Positions 63,931 through 64,000 of a DNA stretch of 64,000 bases are shown piece after piece. The translations under genes and the position numbers were made by a program. This stretch comes from Diphasiastrum complanatum (lineage: Eukaryota > Streptophyta > Lycopodiopsida > Lycopodiales > Lycopodiaceae), in NCBI GenBank assembly GCA_029204225.1, contig CM055097.1, positions 44,420,942 to 44,484,941 of the forward strand. Direction: 5' to 3'. The notes beneath the pieces are model-generated. The model was not told the origin of the DNA, ran no database searches, and saw only the letters and a program-made list of their open reading frames with translations. Positions within the stretch are counted from its first letter, which is position 1. The number at the start of each line of letters is the position of its first letter.

Positions 63931-64000
63931 ATGCCGTGCCCTGCACAGGGGGTATGGACGATGTGAGGGAACTCTCTCTCTAGCAGGACACCCATCTGAA
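63931..64000 (-). pseudogene. hAT transposase fragment, second piece
   Basis: The minus strand reads QMGVLLEREFPHIVHTPCAG and HGIAA, a duplicate of the 63514-63620 segment that extends one step further (TPCAgH). It runs off the window end. Confidence 0.7.

Overview
This window looks like nuclear DNA from a land plant with a large, repeat-rich genome. The transposon mix (Ty1/copia, Ty3/gypsy chromovirus, CACTA, hAT, LINE), tRNA-derived short elements, plant-type primer-binding sites and long CT, GA, TG and TA microsatellites all fit a plant. A Penelope-like reverse transcriptase, unusual in flowering plants, and a 10.5-kb intron favour a fern or another non-flowering plant. That placement is inference; nothing here fixes the species.

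Left part (1-24 kb). A decayed copia 3' end (60-945) abuts copy A of a Penelope-like element (about 1033-4517). Next come LTR-like sequence, a CT microsatellite, an AGGACC-type minisatellite (6874-7380), a reverse-strand remnant with a threefold protein repeat (7378-8290) and a broken minus-strand gypsy element (8500-13700). That gypsy element carries an 85-bp tRNA-derived insert with 16-bp target-site duplications. Further right are GA and TG microsatellites, a broken CACTA transposase (16626-17410), a broken minus-strand copia (17447-18990) and an LTR element with an initiator-Met primer site and a gag remnant (19028-22454).

Middle (24-37 kb). This holds the only host gene I can support: four in-phase exons on the + strand (24274-24573, 35097-35174, 36522-36571, 36758-36811). 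They encode a probable organelle transit peptide and the N-terminal part of a plant 2-oxoglutarate/Fe(II)-dependent oxygenase-like protein. Intron 1 is about 10.5 kb and filled with a copia element, an LTR with a tRNA-Asp-type primer site, and other repeats. Intron 2 carries a tRNA-derived SINE-like sequence. The exons for the catalytic core are not seen.

Right part (37-64 kb). A gypsy integrase fragment is interrupted by LINE sequences whose two 3' ends carry hairpins of different sequence but the same position. These are followed by a hAT N-terminus with a BED finger, a foldback element built from GGTACC/CCGCGG palindromes (42.0-43.05 kb), and the best-preserved Penelope-like copy (46697-50230), joined head to tail to a second 5' region (to 52621). 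After that come a GC-rich island with a 60-bp decayed 5.8S rRNA fragment, a gypsy 3' fragment, and a hAT-associated locus (54.4-63.6 kb). The hAT-associated locus is split by a complete, young chromovirus (56398-62704) with two 358-bp LTRs, PBS, PPT, gag, pol, integrase with chromodomain, and a TGGAG duplication.

Almost all coding sequence is transposon-derived and broken. The main points of interest are the host gene hidden by its long intron, the Penelope-like tandem, the foldback palindrome family, the LINE 3' hairpin pair and the 5.8S fragment.
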